Shown here: piece by piece, positions 62,245-64,000 of the stretch | Position numbering within the stretch: the first letter of the stretch is position 1 | Layout: each line of letters opens with the position of its first letter | Assembly: GCF_900117415.1 (NCBI RefSeq) | Contig: NZ_FPEI01000005.1 | Span: 248,001 to 312,000, forward strand | DNA: 64,000 nt | From: Hyphomicrobium sp. CS1BSMeth3 | GTDB taxonomy: Bacteria; Pseudomonadota; Alphaproteobacteria; Rhizobiales; Hyphomicrobiaceae | Direction: 5' to 3' | The notes under the pieces: generated by a model | The model's input: the letters and a program-made list of their open reading frames with translations, nothing else | Told to the model about the DNA's origin: nothing | The model's database searches: none | Program-made: the position numbers and the translations under genes

Positions 62245-63966
62245 ATGAAGCGTCCGCTGAGGTGGCAGAGCAGGACAGCCAGGGCCGTCGTCTACGGGAT
62301 ACTCCCCTGCCTCCTGGGCCTTGGTGCTGCGCAGTATCTCCGCTGGACCGGCAGCGTCTGGCTTGCCATCGCGGGTAACTTCTGGCCGATCATCCTGACG
62401 ACGGCATCGCTTGCCATCCTGATCAGGCTCATATTCTCGCCGTTCGACGACCGAACAATCGCCACGTCCGCGTGGCTGACGCTTTTTGTCACGTGGTTCT
62501 ATGTTCCGATGTGGGCGACGGCCATTCAGGTGCCGTACGCCACAGCTCTCATCGACGGAGATGGGCATGTCCGTCTTGCCAGCGAGGCGGCGCGGCAACC
62601 GGGCTATGACGTCTGGCTGCTGACCAACAACCCCCGCATCAGGATCGTGCACAATGCGTCCGGCACGGTCCTCACGAACTCCCTCAATCTCGACTACAAG
62701 TACGCCGAGCCTTACATCGCCACTCGTCGCCATCAGGAGGACCTTTTCGATCCGATCTCGAACGCGGCCGCCGCCATACTGCAGGAGGAGGCCAGGAAGC
62801 CGCGCGCATCTCGCATCGCGCTGATCGATGATCCGGATGTCCGCAAGGGCGTGCTTGAAAAGATCTGCCGGGTCGCCGTCGGAGAGCAGGGGGCGTGCCC
62901 CATCAAGATGAGCCTGATAGCTCAGAACGACGCGACGGCGCTCGGTGCGACCTGGAGCAAGTTCTACACCGAGAAGGAGGCCATACAGGAAAGGCACGTG
63001 CCCACCCTGATGCGGCTGCTGACGCAATCCGAATCTCCTCTGCTCGAGCGGGACCAGGTCTTTGCGACGCTCCTGGAGGGCGCCGTCTCGATCTCGCAGA
63101 TCTCGCAAGTCGCGCAGAGGCCTTACTGGCTGAGCGACGATCAGCTTGCCGAACTGATCGCACGCATCACGGCCGCGCCCGACAGCGGCAACGAAGCTGC
63201 TGCCGTCGTTTCCAAGGTCGTTCGCTTGAAGTCGGAGCAGCGCCGCGTGCTACGCGCCAAGGCAATCGACGAGGCAAGCATCGCAACGCTGCTCGAGCAC
63301 GCCGTGGCGCTGCGCATCTCCGATGCCGAGCTCGTTCAGCTCGCCCCGCGCATGCGCGCAGCCTTTTCGACCAACCCCGGGAATGCGGTGCGCACACTGG
63401 AGCTTTTCGGCGAGCGCCTTCCGCCCGATACCCAGAACGACGCCGTCGGCGCGATTGTGAAGGCGAAGGCACAGTATGCCCTTATGGCCCTCGCCCACTT
63501 GAATTTCTCGACGGAGCTGCGCGACGAGCTCATGAGGAAGGTGCTCACCGACGCCGACTACGGCGATTTTGCGCAGGCAAAACTATCCAAGGAGAAGCTG
63601 CAGGGCATGTTCACGCCGGCGGAAATGCGCGGGCTCATCGAGATGGCGGTGAAGCGGAGCGAGACCTCCGAGAGCTGGATGACCTTCGCACTCGGCTCGC
63701 TGGCGGTCAGCGAGATGACGCCTGCCGAGCGACGCTCGCTTCTCACTGGACTGCTGTTCAAGAGCCCCAGAGCAGCCCTCGAATTCGTCAGCGAGAACCG
63801 GCGCTATCTCGAACCGAGGGAAGTCAACGAGGTGACGCGCGACTACACGCAGACGATCGCTGCGGACCTGTGCCTGCACCTGTCACATCGCAATGCCAAC
63901 CGCCGGATAGAATATTTCAGTGAGGAGCAATTGCAGATCTTTCGCGATTGCGCGCAGGCCAAGTAG
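62245..63966 (+). CDS. Membrane-anchored protein with helical repeat region, unknown
   Basis: 573 residues. Three TM helices near the N-terminus (VVYGILPCLLGLGAAQYL, WLAIAGNFWPIILTTASLAILIRLIF, SAWLTLFVTWFYVPMWAT), a periplasmic or soluble segment (about 95-220) and a long helical C-terminal part with HEAT/ARM-like spacing (VPTLMRLLTQSESPLLERDQVFATLLEGAVS; LAELIARITAAPDSGNEAAAVVSKVV). The gene looks intact and typical in codon use. No family is recognised. It follows the eptA-kinase pair after 191 bp. Confidence 0.75.
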   Translation: MKRPLRWQSRTARAVVYGILPCLLGLGAAQYLRWTGSVWLAIAGNFWPIILTTASLAILIRLIFSPFDDRTIATSAWLTLFVTWFYVPMWATAIQVPYATALIDGDGHVRLASEAARQPGYDVWLLTNNPRIRIVHNASGTVLTNSLNLDYKYAEPYIATRRHQEDLFDPISNAAAAILQEEARKPRASRIALIDDPDVRKGVLEKICRVAVGEQGACPIKMSLIAQNDATALGATWSKFYTEKEAIQERHVPTLMRLLTQSESPLLERDQVFATLLEGAVSISQISQVAQRPYWLSDDQLAELIARITAAPDSGNEAAAVVSKVVRLKSEQRRVLRAKAIDEASIATLLEHAVALRISDAELVQLAPRMRAAFSTNPGNAVRTLELFGERLPPDTQNDAVGAIVKAKAQYALMALAHLNFSTELRDELMRKVLTDADYGDFAQAKLSKEKLQGMFTPAEMRGLIEMAVKRSETSESWMTFALGSLAVSEMTPAERRSLLTGLLFKSPRAALEFVSENRRYLEPREVNEVTRDYTQTIAADLCLHLSHRNANRRIEYFSEEQLQIFRDCAQAK

Positions 63967-64000
63967 CCGCCGCGGCAGCTTGCAGCCCCACCCATTTCCA

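Overview
The window is GC-rich, densely coding DNA from an alphaproteobacterium, most likely of the order Hyphomicrobiales (Rhizobiales). The main reasons are a gcrA cell-cycle regulator with CcrM-type GANTC sites upstream, a TAXI-type TRAP transporter, a DUF4212/VC_2705-type sodium:solute symporter pair and several small hypothetical proteins of a type I associate with Bradyrhizobium relatives. Genus and species cannot be fixed from the sequence alone.

Chromosomal part 1 (1-37919). It opens with a penicillin-acylase-family gene cut by the window edge. A CecR-like TetR regulator with its own palindromic operator follows, heading a YbhG-YbhF-YbhS-YbhR-like ABC exporter operon. Next come a small HTH regulator, a 54-residue membrane protein, two tandem alpha/beta hydrolases, tRNA-Leu(GAG), a large two-domain glycosyltransferase/capsule-type protein, a maleate-isomerase-like protein lacking both usual cysteines, and a TAXI TRAP receptor with its fused permease. 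A DUF4212 plus sodium:solute symporter pair is followed by three small membrane proteins. A minus-strand run encodes a Gld-type ABC system (ATPase, permease, GldG-like protein, DUF4340), nadD and an SGNH hydrolase. gcrA, glpK, a VTT-domain membrane protein overlapping a flavin disulfide reductase, an orphan sensor kinase, and a bactofilin fused to a CSPG/cadherin-like repeat complete this part.

Integrated element (38028-56687, about 18.7 kb). It sits in the 3' end of tRNA-Phe(GAA) and is bounded by 48-bp perfect direct repeats. A tyrosine integrase lies at the right end. Inside are a HTH/excisionase-like gene, an AlpA-like regulator behind a well-formed promoter, a VirE-family primase/helicase, an iteron-plus-AT-rich origin-like block, a 1199-residue protein resembling podovirus internal (ejection) virion proteins, and a TerS-like HTH protein with no large terminase. 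A membrane-anchored winged-HTH protein and a cargo zone follow: a three-gene membrane operon, a DUF4062 (TIR-like) protein, a GYF_2 membrane protein and a secreted HExxH protein. No capsid, portal, tail or TerL gene is seen. The order integrase / AlpA / primase-helicase / origin / TerS without TerL is the logic of a phage satellite (P4/PICI-like), here in an alphaproteobacterium with unusual content. The element also carries its own repeated palindrome, GCCCGWCGGGC, nearly absent from the flanking chromosome.

Chromosomal part 2 (56688-64000) is an envelope cluster: two family-2 glycosyltransferases, an EptA-type phosphoethanolamine transferase translationally coupled to a diacylglycerol-kinase-type lipid kinase, and a large membrane-anchored protein of unknown function.
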